A stretch of DNA of 64,000 bases from Methanosarcina sp. DH2 (GTDB lineage: Archaea; Halobacteriota; Methanosarcinia; Methanosarcinales; Methanosarcinaceae). Positions within the stretch are counted from its first letter, which is position 1. Each line of letters starts with the position of its first letter. A program made the position numbers and the translations under genes. Shown piece by piece: positions 27,819-36,972 of the stretch. Under the pieces are notes generated by a model. It worked only from the letters and a program-made list of their open reading frames with translations, was not told where the DNA came from and searched no databases. Location: contig NZ_WJBI01000010.1 in assembly GCF_020804225.1 (NCBI RefSeq), positions 46,635-110,634 of the forward strand, written 5' to 3'.

Positions 27819-29051
27819 TTACTTTCGTAGAAACACGGCAAATAAACTAGCTATCCCACCAACCACTTCAAAACCAGGAGTGTTTGCATTTTTGGTCTTC
27901 TCAGGCGTCTGTTCAACATTTGTTACAGCAGTTATATTTTCGTGTTTAAAATCCTGAGTATTATTTTCAGGCTTTATTGAAGTCTCAGATTTAGTTTTCG
28001 TATCCATCGAGCTGCTGGCTGTACTACTGCTGACAACTGTAGTATTGCCTTTGCTTTGAGAAGTCGAAACTATAGACTGCCCAAAGCCACAGGGCCATTT
28101 TCCTACTTTCACAGTTGCTGTAACAGTGTTTCCTGTCGTGTCAATTACAGAGACAGTTTCACTAAAAGAATTAGCCACATATGCCTTTCTTCCATCGGGG
28201 GTGACTGAAACTCCAAAAAGCTGTAGTCCTACATCTACCGTATCTGTAACAGTGTCAGTTGTTGTGTTAATTATAAAGACAGTGGTGAATCCTGTCACAT
28301 ACACTTTTTCCCCATCTGGAGTTATTGCAATCCCTAAAGGATCACTTACACCTACTGTGGCTATAACAGTATTTGTGGTTGTATCAATTACAGAGACCGA
28401 GATGCCAAAGTAATTCGCCACATAAACCTTTTTTCCATCTGGAGTTACTGCCAATCCCCGAGGACTACGTCCTACTTTCACGGCGGCTGTAACAGTATTT
28501 GTTGCTGTATCGATTACAGAGACAGAATTACTTTCAGGATTCGTATTCGATACATATACCTTTGTTCCGTCTGGCGCGGCTACAGCCCCAAAAGGTCCGT
28601 CGTCTACATTTATTGTGGCTACAACAGTATCGGTTGAAGTGTCGATTACAGAGACAGTATCGTCTTCGTTGTTCGCTACATACGCTTTTGTCCCATCAAG
28701 GAGAACTGCAATTCCCCGAGGACTAACTCCTACTTTCACGGTGGCTGTAACAGTATTTGTTGCGGTATCAATTACAGAAACAGTGTTTTCGTGAGAATTC
28801 GTCACGTACACTTTTGTTCCATCGGGAGTAGTTGCAACTCCATAAGGTTTGTCACCTACGTTCACTGTGGTTATAACAGTGTCTGTTGCCGTGTTAATTA
28901 CAGAAACATCATTGGTGCGTAAGTTTGTAATATATGCAAATGGTGCCGCTCCTGCGATACTTACCAATATTAAAAGCACTAGCACAGATGCTCCTAAAAC
29001 TCTAATGAAAACACAACCCCTTCCTGTTTCATCATGTTTTATTTCTTTCAT
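27819..29051 (-). CDS. Secreted YVTN beta-propeller protein with PGF-CTERM tail (copy 1)
   Basis: A 410-aa cell-surface protein. Signal peptide at residues 18-38 (VLGASVLVLLILVSIAGA), then seven or more 42-residue YVTN repeats (VIDTATNTVTATVKVG ... TPDGTKVYVTN) forming a propeller, a Thr/Ser-rich linker, and a C-terminal TPGFEVVGGIASLFAVFLRK, the PGF-CTERM anchor recognised by archaeosortase A. Ligand unknown; probably adhesive or structural. Close paralogue at 34946-36193 with the same flanks. Confidence 0.88.
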   Translation of the reverse strand: MKEIKHDETGRGCVFIRVLGASVLVLLILVSIAGAAPFAYITNLRTNDVSVINTATDTVITTVNVGDKPYGVATTPDGTKVYVTNSHENTVSVIDTATNTVTATVKVGVSPRGIAVLLDGTKAYVANNEDDTVSVIDTSTDTVVATINVDDGPFGAVAAPDGTKVYVSNTNPESNSVSVIDTATNTVTAAVKVGRSPRGLAVTPDGKKVYVANYFGISVSVIDTTTNTVIATVGVSDPLGIAITPDGEKVYVTGFTTVFIINTTTDTVTDTVDVGLQLFGVSVTPDGRKAYVANSFSETVSVIDTTGNTVTATVKVGKWPCGFGQSIVSTSQSKGNTTVVSSSTASSSMDTKTKSETSIKPENNTQDFKHENITAVTNVEQTPEKTKNANTPGFEVVGGIASLFAVFLRK

Positions 29052-29266
29052 TTTAAACCTCAGACATTAATTGCGTACTGACTCTAAAAATAAATTAGAA
29101 ATGTATAGTATATAACATTTTTCTCCAAAAAGAGAGAGTTTATCCAAAAAAAGAAAATATTTATATTTAATTTTAAAACACTTATACTATTTCTCATGGG
29201 CTAAATAATATAGAAAATTCTAGGCTTATCAAAATGTACACATAATTACCTTGAAGTTGTCAAATT

Positions 29267-29305
29267 ACACGGCGGAGGTCCTAAGTTCGAATCTCATCGG
29301 GCCCA
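29267..29305 (+). repeat. tRNA-Val 3'-half copy B (att-like)
   Basis: ACACGGCGGAGGTCC onward matches tRNA-Val(CAC) to its 3' end with a few changes (CTAAG for CTGAG, CATCGGG for CAGCGAG). No 5' half is present, so it is not a tRNA gene. Confidence 0.85.
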
Positions 29306-29459
29306 CTTTCGTAATTATTCTTGTTCTCTGATTCTAAGTGCTTATTAAGCTTCTTTTCTAATGCTTCAAGTCTTGCTTCAAGATCAGATTTCATTTCTGG
29401 TTGTACAACTTTAAATTTCGCATTAGTTCTTGATCAAGAGCAATTAAATAAACAGGTTT
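29306..29459 (-). pseudogene. Integrase N-terminal relic, copy B
   Basis: The minus-strand frame reads PVYLIALDQELMRNLK, then VVQPEMKSDLEARLEALEKK and, inside the att copy, GPDEIRT followed by a stop. It aligns along its length with the ORF at 36422-36631, apart from a one-base frame change near the Leu-Lys-Val. Reads across the att copy as an SSV-type int gene would. Confidence 0.55.
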
Positions 29460-29485
29460 ACTATTTTACTAAGAGGAAAACAACA

Positions 29486-30070
29486 ATGACTGAAATGACT
29501 GAAAAAGAAAAAGCAGCCCAGGGTTTATTATATAATGCAATCTATGATAAAGAGCTGAACGATGAACGAGATTATTGTAAAGCACTTTGCTACGAATATA
29601 ATCAGCTTCATCCAGCAAAAATTGGGGAAAGGACATCTTTAATTCAGAAACTTTTTGGCAAAACCAGGGGTTCTTTTCTTATTGAGCCGCCATTTATATG
29701 CGACTATGGTTACAACATCGAAATAGGAAGCAATTTCTTTGCAAATCACAACTGTATCATCCTTGACGGAGCAAAGGTTGTTTTTGGTGATAATGTGATG
29801 ATTGCTCCACACTGTGGCTTCTATACAGATGGACATCCGCTTGATGCAGAACGTCGTAACGCAGGACTGGAGTATGCTTATCCCATTAAAGTCGGTAGCA
29901 ATGTATGGATAGGCGGCAATGTTGTTGTACTGCCTGGAATAACTATCGGAGATAATACTGTTATCGGCGCTGGAAGTGTTGTGACAAAAGATATTCCGCC
30001 TGGCGTTGTCGCCGTTGGGAATCCTTGCAGGGTTATTCGTGAGATTATCGATGAAGATAAGAAGTTTTAA
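29486..30070 (+). CDS. Sugar O-acetyltransferase, maltose acetyltransferase type
   Basis: A 194-aa left-handed beta-helix (hexapeptide) acetyltransferase that moves acetyl from acetyl-CoA to a sugar hydroxyl. N-terminal Mac domain (EKAAQGLLYNAIYDKELNDE), then NIEIGSNFFANHNC, catalytic histidine region YTDGHPLDAERRN, and VWIGGNVVVLPGITIGDNTV. Length matches the family. Start at 29486 chosen because GAGG lies 9 nt before; the frame extends upstream only through the integrase relic. Low similarity to its neighbours in composition; probable cargo between att copies B and C. Confidence 0.92.
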   Translation: MTEMTEKEKAAQGLLYNAIYDKELNDERDYCKALCYEYNQLHPAKIGERTSLIQKLFGKTRGSFLIEPPFICDYGYNIEIGSNFFANHNCIILDGAKVVFGDNVMIAPHCGFYTDGHPLDAERRNAGLEYAYPIKVGSNVWIGGNVVVLPGITIGDNTVIGAGSVVTKDIPPGVVAVGNPCRVIREIIDEDKKF

Positions 30071-30158
30071 TCCTTATTTTTGTGTATTTCAGACTCTGTT
30101 TCTTTTATATTTGTGACAATGGCAATATACAAAATATTGTCCTTTCTGCCTCTGTACA

Positions 30159-30203
30159 GCCTTCACACGGCGGAGGTCCTGAGTTCGAATCTCAGCGGGC
30201 CCA
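30159..30203 (+). repeat. tRNA-Val 3'-half copy C (att-like)
   Basis: From GCCTTCACACGG to CAGCGGGCCCA it matches the tRNA except near the acceptor stem. Sequence to the right (30204-30280) is weakly like the int(N) relics but too decayed to translate. Confidence 0.9.
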
Positions 30204-30309
30204 CTTTGTTTTAGTCTTATTTTTTGGTTTTAGAGTATATAGAGCATCTTTTCTGACTTTTTGAAAAAATTAGACCGGATTATAGAATCCTATAAATCAC
30301 AGCTAAAAC

Positions 30310-30660
30310 TTACTTTTTATAACCGAATTTTTTATCGTACTTTCTATGGTCAATTATGTCAAGCACCAATACGATAATCTCAATACCTGAACTTCCTGCT
30401 GTAAGCGTGTAAAGCATTCTCCAAAAATTAGGAAGCTCAACTCTAAAAAGATTCACTATCCCGTACCTTGTTTTGTATTCCGCAGGAATCAGTTTTTTGG
30501 CAATTGGTTGTCCATAGTGGATATTTTCCTTTATCAGTTTCACTTTTTGAAGAAAAGCATTAAAGATTATCTCTTCCTGCTTTGATTGTTGTGCTTTATT
30601 CATGAGAGAATTATATGTATCTGCGGCTTCCGGTGATAGGATCACTCGAACATGTTTCAT
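30310..30660 (-). CDS. RelE/ParE-type toxin
   Basis: A 116-aa protein; VRVILSPEAADTYNSL at the N-terminus and YGIVNLFRVELPNFWRMLYT ... IIVLVLDIIDHRKYDKKFGY are the RelE-fold pattern of a compact mRNA endonuclease or gyrase poison. It starts with an ATG overlapping the upstream gene's stop (ATGA), the usual antitoxin-first layout. Sits as a two-gene cargo between att copies C and D, where it could stabilise the module. Confidence 0.8.
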   Translation of the reverse strand: MKHVRVILSPEAADTYNSLMNKAQQSKQEEIIFNAFLQKVKLIKENIHYGQPIAKKLIPAEYKTRYGIVNLFRVELPNFWRMLYTLTAGSSGIEIIVLVLDIIDHRKYDKKFGYKK

Positions 30661-30935
30661 AGTTCAAGTCCCTGAACCACTGCCTTTCTCAGGTTTTCAT
30701 TCCTGCTGTGAATCCAGGTTATTCCCTTAAGCCCGACAGCAATTTTATTACTCTGCTCCAGATAGTCCAGAATAACCATCAGAGTATTATGATTTACCTG
30801 TCTTGGCAACATTTTTTTGAGTTCGGCAACTGTTACAACACTGTTCGGGCTGTTTTTCAGAGTGTCTTCGACCATAAGAATAGTATTAAGAGTTGGGGAA
30901 GGCTTTGCTTTATCAGAACTTAATGCTTCTGTCAT
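30657..30935 (-). CDS. Antitoxin with winged-helix domain
   Basis: A 92-aa protein upstream of and overlapping the RelE-type toxin by 4 bases. Residues 15-75 (ILMVEDTLKNSPNSVVTVAE, then LMVILDYLEQSNKIAVGLKG) form a winged-helix-like domain suitable for autoregulation. A decayed copy of its SNKIAVGLKG region occurs at 48546-48590. Assigned as antitoxin by position and size. Confidence 0.7.
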   Translation of the reverse strand: MTEALSSDKAKPSPTLNTILMVEDTLKNSPNSVVTVAELKKMLPRQVNHNTLMVILDYLEQSNKIAVGLKGITWIHSRNENLRKAVVQGLEL

Positions 30936-31221
30936 TTCTGCGTCTCCAGTAGATTTGTAACAGCTCTTAGTGTTTTGAATTTCATAAATGATTACGTAAT
31001 AGAAAGTTATTGATTAATAACTAATTGATATTTATAGATACTTATGTTTTCCGGAGTAAGATTTTTTTGGGTTACTACAACCTTGAACAGAATTCAAGAG
31101 CTCATATTTTATTTACATTGCTAAAATTGAAATTCTGAAACCTGTCTTTTAACTTTGAGAATAAAAGGGTGGATACAAAAAATATAATAAATTATAAATG
31201 TAAAAGAGTTTAGTGATAAAT

Positions 31222-33501
31222 ATGAATACTAAAACTCTTTTCATTTCTTTTATTTTATTTATCTGTTTTTTTTCAGCAAATTGTTCAGGTGCGGTTATCA
31301 ATGTAAGCCCAGGAACTTCCTTTAGCCCTGCAGGCTCAGACGACCAGAATGTTATTAACGCTGCCATACAATCAGCGAATTCAGGTGACACTGTACAGCT
31401 TGCACCGACTATGTTTCACATAAGTTCACCAATAATCATGAAATCAGGGGTAACCCTTAATGGAAATGGGATTGGTGCGACTGTTATCTATTGTGACAAT
31501 CCGAGCTCTAATTTTGCAACTCAAAATATTATTCTCTGTGAAGGTATTTCTGATATTGAAATTTCAAATTTCTTAATTGATGGTGGTTGGGAATCATTAA
31601 GCATAATGCATGCGGCAAGCAACAAGTATAGGGAGTATGAAAAAGGAGTTTATTTGTCTGGCTGCTCAAATGTAGATATTCACGACTTAAAAATGCAGTA
31701 CAGTATGGGTGACTTTATTTTCTGTAAAAAAAATACCAGCAATGTTCAGGTTTATAATACAGTCTGTAAACCCGGTCATGACAGTTTTGATGCGTGGTCT
31801 GCCGGTGATGGAATTTCAATATTTAATAATTGCTGGGGCACTTTCATAAATTCTTGCATTAAAATTCATAATACGAAAAACGTTCAAATTTACAGGAATA
31901 CTTTCTACTCTGATGCTGGTTCTGGTAATGCTGGCGTAGAAGTAATGGGAGGAGATGTAACAGGTCTTAATATTCATAATAATATATTTTCAGCACTTCA
32001 ATTAAATACAGTCTACCAAGATCCGGCTGATGGTGCCTGTTCAGGCAGAGGTACTGTTTCGAATAACATATTCTATAACAGCCCTGCATATAATGGAATT
32101 AATGGAATGTATATTGCATCGACTGGCAATATTGTAACCAGCTCCTATTCAAGCTCCAGGGGCACAAAAGATTATGGATATGTTGCAGAAAATGGTACAA
32201 GAAATTTACCTGTTTACAACGGTTCTGAGGTACCTTCCGTTACTTTTCCGGCTAATGGCAGTACAATTTCAACTGTTAACGGATACGTAAGCATAAGCTG
32301 GACTTATTTAAATGCAACCAGTTATTCTATCAATGTATATAACAGTACATCGAAATTCGATTCTTTTCACTTAATATATAGTCTTAACACTTCACAAACA
32401 TCTGCAAATGTACCGATAAACCACAACGGGTTGTTTGCTATTAAAATCGGGGCACACGATGACGTTCATAATTTATGGGTATACAGCAGTCCTGCACGTT
32501 CGTTCACAGTAAATGGCAGAAAATCGGCTACAGTTAATTCTGGTATATTTGGATATTTAACAGATGCAACTACGGGTCAACCTGTTCAGAGTGCTGTAAT
32601 AACATTATCAAATAATACGTGGGATAGTACTCAAATTACCGATGTTGATGGGCTTTATCAATTCAATATGGACAGTGGAAAAGGCACGTACTGTTTAACT
32701 GCTTTAGCAATAGGCTATCTTAACAGTCCTGAATTACCAGTAAATTTGACAGGTATAAATACAGAAATAAATTTGAAAATGGCAAAAGCACCTGATTATT
32801 TAGAACCGCACTATGTACGGTTATATGTCTGTACTAATTCAAACGAGAAGGTACCTGGGTGCGAAGTTCAGATTTATACGCCAAATAATGACCCAAGTAA
32901 TGAAAAACCGAATTTTTGTGCCTGGACAAATAACGACGGTAGAGCAAATTTCCATTTGACTAAAGATGTCACATATAAAATTGTAACAATTACTTTAGAT
33001 GGACAAAAGTACACCAGCACATTGACACCTAATTTGGATCAATATACTATCACAATACCTGCAGGTGACACATCTGCAATACCTGCAATGCAGACTGTGA
33101 TTAGTGCAAATTGTACATATAAACAGATAAACAGTACAGCAACTTATATTAATGCAAGCTATTATGATTCTTCATCACAGTCTAGCAACCTAACTTTTGT
33201 ACTGGGGACTATGAGTGGTGGAAAAACGTTTGTACCTTCTGGAATCTCAGGTACTAATGATAACATAAGTAACCCTACAGGAGTAGTAACTGACTCTTTT
33301 ATGGTCACTAATTATTCTGGAAAAACATACATTGTCAGAATTACTGCTCAGTCTCAAACTTATGGTTCTGTGTGTGAAACTGTTAATGTATCATTTCCAG
33401 GTAGTAATGTACCGGATGTAGGGTCTAATATGAGTTATTTCTGTGTTTTAATCTTAGTTATTGCAGGACTCATATTGTCAAAAACCCGTAAGGCGCATTA
33501 A
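31222..33501 (+). CDS. Secreted parallel beta-helix surface protein
   Basis: About 759 aa. Signal peptide (LFISFILFICFFSANCSGA). Residues 25-330 are a right-handed beta-helix (NVINAAIQSANSGDTVQLAP; repeated ISNFLIDGG, NVDIHDLKM, NVQIYRNTF, NIHNNIFSA), the fold of pectate-lyase-like and periplasmic copper-binding NosD proteins. An Ig-like domain follows (about 345-440), then a carboxypeptidase regulatory-like domain (GIFGYLTDATTGQPVQSAVI) and a second similar domain. One C-terminal membrane span (YFCVLILVIAGLILSKT) with basic tail anchors it. ATG at 31222 preferred to GTG at 31213. The 286 bases upstream show a TATA-like region but no gene. Confidence 0.85.
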   Translation: MNTKTLFISFILFICFFSANCSGAVINVSPGTSFSPAGSDDQNVINAAIQSANSGDTVQLAPTMFHISSPIIMKSGVTLNGNGIGATVIYCDNPSSNFATQNIILCEGISDIEISNFLIDGGWESLSIMHAASNKYREYEKGVYLSGCSNVDIHDLKMQYSMGDFIFCKKNTSNVQVYNTVCKPGHDSFDAWSAGDGISIFNNCWGTFINSCIKIHNTKNVQIYRNTFYSDAGSGNAGVEVMGGDVTGLNIHNNIFSALQLNTVYQDPADGACSGRGTVSNNIFYNSPAYNGINGMYIASTGNIVTSSYSSSRGTKDYGYVAENGTRNLPVYNGSEVPSVTFPANGSTISTVNGYVSISWTYLNATSYSINVYNSTSKFDSFHLIYSLNTSQTSANVPINHNGLFAIKIGAHDDVHNLWVYSSPARSFTVNGRKSATVNSGIFGYLTDATTGQPVQSAVITLSNNTWDSTQITDVDGLYQFNMDSGKGTYCLTALAIGYLNSPELPVNLTGINTEINLKMAKAPDYLEPHYVRLYVCTNSNEKVPGCEVQIYTPNNDPSNEKPNFCAWTNNDGRANFHLTKDVTYKIVTITLDGQKYTSTLTPNLDQYTITIPAGDTSAIPAMQTVISANCTYKQINSTATYINASYYDSSSQSSNLTFVLGTMSGGKTFVPSGISGTNDNISNPTGVVTDSFMVTNYSGKTYIVRITAQSQTYGSVCETVNVSFPGSNVPDVGSNMSYFCVLILVIAGLILSKTRKAH

Positions 33502-33629
33502 TCATCTGCGCCTTATTCAGGATTTTTCATTTTATAGAACAGTGTTCTGGTGATTTGACCTCGTTTAATGAAAAAGAAAGGTCTACCGCATTTGACTAGT
33601 CAATAACGATGCATACGTCGTATGTTCCA

Positions 33630-33673
33630 GCCTTCACACGGCGGAGGTCCTGAGTTCGAATCTCAGCGGACCT
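33630..33673 (+). repeat. tRNA-Val 3'-half copy D (att-like)
   Basis: GCCTTCACACGG through CTCAGCGGACCTA matches the tRNA except at the acceptor. To its left, on the minus strand, the frame continuing from the att reads ...DVCIVID(stop)SNAVDLSFSL, which resembles the flank of copy G (ALSFSLIE). Confidence 0.9.
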
Positions 33674-33740
33674 ACCATACACTTCACTCCTCTTCGTCGC
33701 CTTTCTTTGAGTGATGGATTTTTTCCACGAACCAGCACTT

Positions 33741-34391
33741 TCAGTACTTCCTCTTCCCGAATATGGCAGAACCCACACGTATCATCGTGGCTCCTTCCTC
33801 GATGGCAATCCTGTAGTCACTGGACATGCCCATGGATAGCGTTCTGATATCGATGTTGTCCCGGTTTTCCTGCTTCATTTCATCAAAAAGGGCCTTCATC
33901 TTCCTGAAATAGGAACGGGTTTGTTCAGGGGGTACAAAAGGAGGGATGCACATGAGGCCTTCCACACGGACATTCCTTAAAGAGCGGATCTCTTTTATTG
34001 CGTTTTTTATCTCATGAAGTCGGAATCCGTATTTTTGTGGCTCATTGCCGATGTTAACCTGAAGATAGACCCTCTGTACTTTGCCAATATCCCTGGCTCT
34101 CCTGTCAATATTCCTTATCAACTTCAGGGAGTCAATTGACTGAATAACATCAAATAGATGTGCGGCTTTTTTGACTTTTTTTGCCTGCAGATGGCCTGTA
34201 AGGTGTGTCTCACAGGGCAGTAGATCATCACGTTTATCCTCGTACTCCTGAACCCAGTTCTCTCCAATGATAGTGGCTCCGGCCCGAATGGCTTCGTTTA
34301 TCCGTTCAGGTTCAATCGTCTTGGTAATGCAAACCAGTGTTGTGCTTCCGATCTTTTCAAGGATAAACTTTGTATTTTCATAGACTGGCAT
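33741..34391 (-). CDS. YggS/PROSC family PLP-binding protein
   Basis: A 216-aa alanine-racemase-fold protein of PLP homeostasis. Family motifs: VCITKT (PLP lysine), GENWVQEYEDK, HLTGHLQAKKVKK, IQSIDSLKL, VNIGNEPQKYGF, GLMCIPPF and LSMGMSSDYRIAIEEGATMI with IRVGSAIFG. All expected phosphate-binding elements are present. It lies between att copies D and E as a single-gene module; unusual cargo, since it is a housekeeping function. Confidence 0.93.
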   Translation of the reverse strand: MPVYENTKFILEKIGSTTLVCITKTIEPERINEAIRAGATIIGENWVQEYEDKRDDLLPCETHLTGHLQAKKVKKAAHLFDVIQSIDSLKLIRNIDRRARDIGKVQRVYLQVNIGNEPQKYGFRLHEIKNAIKEIRSLRNVRVEGLMCIPPFVPPEQTRSYFRKMKALFDEMKQENRDNIDIRTLSMGMSSDYRIAIEEGATMIRVGSAIFGKRKY

Positions 34392-34559
34392 TGCTGTCCC
34401 TAAATCTGTTTTTATTCAAAAGTAGTTGTATTTAAATGATTCCAATTATGGCTTTATGGAGTGAGAATATAATCCATCCTATAGACTATGCGGAGATATT
34501 TTTCAGGCTGTTTTTTACTTTTGTCTTAGCTTTCTTTTTCGGGTTGAAAAGCAAAGATC

Positions 34560-34747
34560 ACATAAACCGATTGGCTTTGGCACTTTTGTATATGTATCTG
34601 TGAGCGCTTGCTATCACTGCTACGATAAATTGTTAAGAGCCTGACCTTTTTGTTCGTCAGTATTCTGTTGATTAAATTGCTCATTCAATAAAAAGGAAGA
34701 CTGATCGAAGTTGGCTCGTCATTTACGGTGCATATCTCATTTTCCAA
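34560..34747 (-). pseudogene. Integrase C-part relic left of att copy E
   Basis: Similar for about 170 bp to 37280-37467, which lies left of copy G. The minus-strand frame here includes TVNDEPTSI and TDEQKGQALNNLS; the partner has TVFDEPSMIALSFSL and NDEQKDNALNNIWAEHK. Both are full of stops. Position, strand and pairing with att suggest the start of int(C). The stretch 34392-34559 shows no gene. Confidence 0.4.
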
Positions 34748-34791
34748 CCTTCACACGGCGGAGGTCCTGAGTTCGAATCTCAGCGAACCCA
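34748..34791 (+). repeat. tRNA-Val 3'-half copy E (att-like)
   Basis: CCTTCACACGGCGG through CTCAGCGAACCCA; two differences from the tRNA at the acceptor. Confidence 0.9.
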
Positions 34792-34930
34792 CTTAATTTC
34801 TCAGCTTTTTTTCTAAATTCGAGTCTTTATAATCTCCTTTTCTAATGCTTCAATTCCTGCTTCAAGATCAGATTTGGCATTTGGTTTTACTTTGTGTTTT
34901 ATAACTTTAGACTTCCCTAATAGTTTCATT
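34792..34930 (-). pseudogene. Integrase N-terminal relic, copy E
   Basis: Minus-strand frame KPNAKSDLEAGIEALEKEII, then a stop, then AEKLSGFAEIRTQDLRRV across the att copy. Same protein as the relics at A, B and F. Confidence 0.55.
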
Positions 34931-34945
34931 TTTCATTTTGTTGTC

Positions 34946-36193
34946 TTAATTACCTTTCCTACTTTCTCTTCGTAGAAACACGGCAAGTAAGCTAACTATC
35001 CCACCAATCGCTTCAAAGCCAGGTGTATTTGTACTTTGAGTTTTCTCAGGCTTCTGTTCAAAGTTTGCTACGGTAGTTACATTCTTTTGTTCAAGATCCT
35101 GAGTGCCATTTTCAGGCTTTATTGAAGTCTCGACTTCAGTGTTCTTATCCATTGAGTTGCCGGTCGTATTAGTGCTGACAATGACTGTACTATTGTCTTT
35201 GCTATGAGAGGCAGGAACTATAAACTGCCCAAATCCACAAGGCCAGGTTCCGACTTCCACAGTGGCTGTAACAGTGTTTGTAGCCGTGTCAATTACAGAG
35301 ACAGTATGACTTGCAGAGTTCGCTACATATACCTTTGTTCCATCTGGAGTGACTGCAATACCCTCGGGCCATATTCCTACATCTATCATAGCTGTAACAG
35401 TGTCCGTTGCTATGTCAATTATAGAAACAGTGTTAAAGTTCGTCACATATGCCTTTTTCCCATCTGGAGTGACTGTAACCCCAACAGGATCTACTACATT
35501 CATTGTGGTTATGACAGTATCTGTGTTTGTGTCAATTACGGAGACAGTTGTGCGCGCAAAGTTCGCCACATATACCTTTTTCCCATCTGGAGTAACTGCA
35601 ATACCCCGAGGACTACGTCCTACTTTCACTGTGGCTATAACAGTGTTTGTTGCTGTATCAATTACAGAGATAGTGTTTCTGTTAGCATTCGATACATATA
35701 CCTTTGTTCCATCAGGGGTGACTGCAACCCCAAAGGGTCCATCACCTGCATTTATCGTGGCTACAACAGTACTGGCTTCAGTGTCAATTACAGAGATAGT
35801 ATTATCCCCGTAGTTCGCCACATACGCCTTTACCCCATCAGAGATGAATGCAATTCCCCGAGGATTTGCTCCTACTTTTACCGTGGTTGTCACAGTGTTT
35901 GTTGCTGTGTCGATCACAGAGACAGTATTACTGTCTCTATTAGCAACATATGCCTTTGTTCCATCAGGAGTGACCGCAACTCCATCAGGTGTGTCTCCTA
36001 CTTTCACCGTGGCTGTAACAGTGTCTGTTACGGTGTCAATTACAGAAACATCGTTGGTGCGTGAGTTTGTAATATATGCAAATGGCTCCGCTCCTGCGAT
36101 ACTCACCAGTGTTAAAAGCACCAGCAACACCACTCCTAAAACTCTAGTGAAAGCACAATCTCTTCTTGTTTTGTCACGTTTCATTTCTCTCAT
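34946..36193 (-). CDS. Secreted YVTN beta-propeller protein with PGF-CTERM tail (copy 2)
   Basis: 415 aa, paralogue of the protein at 27819-29051 along its whole length. Signal peptide (VLGVVLLVLLTLVSIAGA), seven or more YVTN repeats (VIDTATNTVTATVEVG ... TPDGTKVYVANS), Ser/Thr/Asn-rich linker, and TPGFEAIGGIVSLLAVFLRR PGF-CTERM anchor. The flanks on both sides match those of copy 1, so a whole att-bounded module was duplicated. Confidence 0.88.
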   Translation of the reverse strand: MREMKRDKTRRDCAFTRVLGVVLLVLLTLVSIAGAEPFAYITNSRTNDVSVIDTVTDTVTATVKVGDTPDGVAVTPDGTKAYVANRDSNTVSVIDTATNTVTTTVKVGANPRGIAFISDGVKAYVANYGDNTISVIDTEASTVVATINAGDGPFGVAVTPDGTKVYVSNANRNTISVIDTATNTVIATVKVGRSPRGIAVTPDGKKVYVANFARTTVSVIDTNTDTVITTMNVVDPVGVTVTPDGKKAYVTNFNTVSIIDIATDTVTAMIDVGIWPEGIAVTPDGTKVYVANSASHTVSVIDTATNTVTATVEVGTWPCGFGQFIVPASHSKDNSTVIVSTNTTGNSMDKNTEVETSIKPENGTQDLEQKNVTTVANFEQKPEKTQSTNTPGFEAIGGIVSLLAVFLRRESRKGN

Positions 36194-36421
36194 TTTAAAC
36201 CTCAGTAAATGAAATTTTTGTACTTCTAATGGAAAAAAGTTAAAAATGTGACATAATATAATGTGTTTCTAAAAAGAGAATTCTTAGTATAAAAACGGTA
36301 TTTTTCGATATGATTAGAAAATTTTTAGATTATTTTCAATCGCTTCTATAATAGAAACATTCTCTGACTTATCAAAAATTACAAGGCCTCAGAAACATAC
36401 ACAGTAACCACCTCAATATCA

Positions 36422-36631
36422 TCAAACTGCAGGGAGAAGGTCCCTAGTTCGAATCTCAGCGAACCCACTCTTCTTTTTTGTCTTTAGTTTCTTTGTTTTC
36501 GGATTTAGAGGTTCATAGAGATTCATTTCTAATGCTTCAAATCTTGTTTCGAGGTCAAATTTTGCTTCTGGTTGTGTAACTTTAAGTTCACATTTAAGCT
36601 TTTCATCAAAGACGGTTACATAAACAGGCAT
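36422..36631 (-). pseudogene. Best-kept integrase N-terminal fragment (69 codons) across att copy F
   Basis: Intact frame from ATG at 36631: MPVYVTVFDEKLKCELKVTQ, then PEAKFDLETRFEALEMNLYE (coiled coil), a lysine-rich stretch, and SGFAEIRTRDLLPAV encoded by the tRNA-like att sequence. The same protein start appears in relics A, B, E, G and at 40.96 kb. SSV-type integrase genes contain attP in their 5' part, so integration leaves an N-terminal stub of about this size overlapping the tRNA 3' end. Not excluded: a separate small coiled-coil gene that happens to end in the att. Confidence 0.55.
36431..36467 (+). repeat. tRNA-Val 3'-half copy F (att-like, diverged)
   Basis: AGGGAGAAGGTCCCTAG, then TTCGAATCTCAGCGAACCCA; the anticodon side is diverged, the T arm and acceptor side are kept. 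Confidence 0.75.
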
Positions 36632-36972
36632 TCCTTTTCTCTTAAACTTGAAGGAATAACCTCAGTAAAGGCTGAAGATAAATGAAGAAACTGATCAAAG
36701 TTATTAATTAAAACATTAAAAATAATTTTTGAAGAAATACTCATTAGACATTGTAGCGAAGACCAAAAAATAATACATAAATGAGCTGTCGTCAATTATT
36801 TTTCCGGCTTTTATACCCATCTGACTAATATGATATCATCAATATCTCAGAAATACCGTTTAACTAATATTAGTTCAATGAGATAACTATTTATAGAAAG
36901 TATTTGTATTTACTATCAAAGAAGTACAATCAAAAAGAACTTTACAGTGGGGAAAAACAGTAGGGGAAATAT
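36632..36972. other. No gene; AT-rich upstream region
   Basis: Holds a TATA-like ATTTATAGAAAG near 36888 that could serve the small gene at 36973. Nothing else recognised. Confidence 0.4.

Noticed and set aside
30159-30203. Additional tRNA-Val genes at the repeated TTCGAATCTCAG sites
   Set aside because: Only the 3' half is present at all nine downstream sites; no D arm or 5' acceptor strand can be found.
33596-33778. 60-codon minus-strand ORF ending in EIRTQDLRRVKAGTYDV
   Set aside because: It only joins the YggS 3' end region and the att copy; kept as part of the att/int relic interpretation, not as a gene.
35204-36064. 286-codon plus-strand ORF opposite the second YVTN gene
   Set aside because: Its repeats merely mirror the YVTN repeats of the minus strand; no signal or start context.
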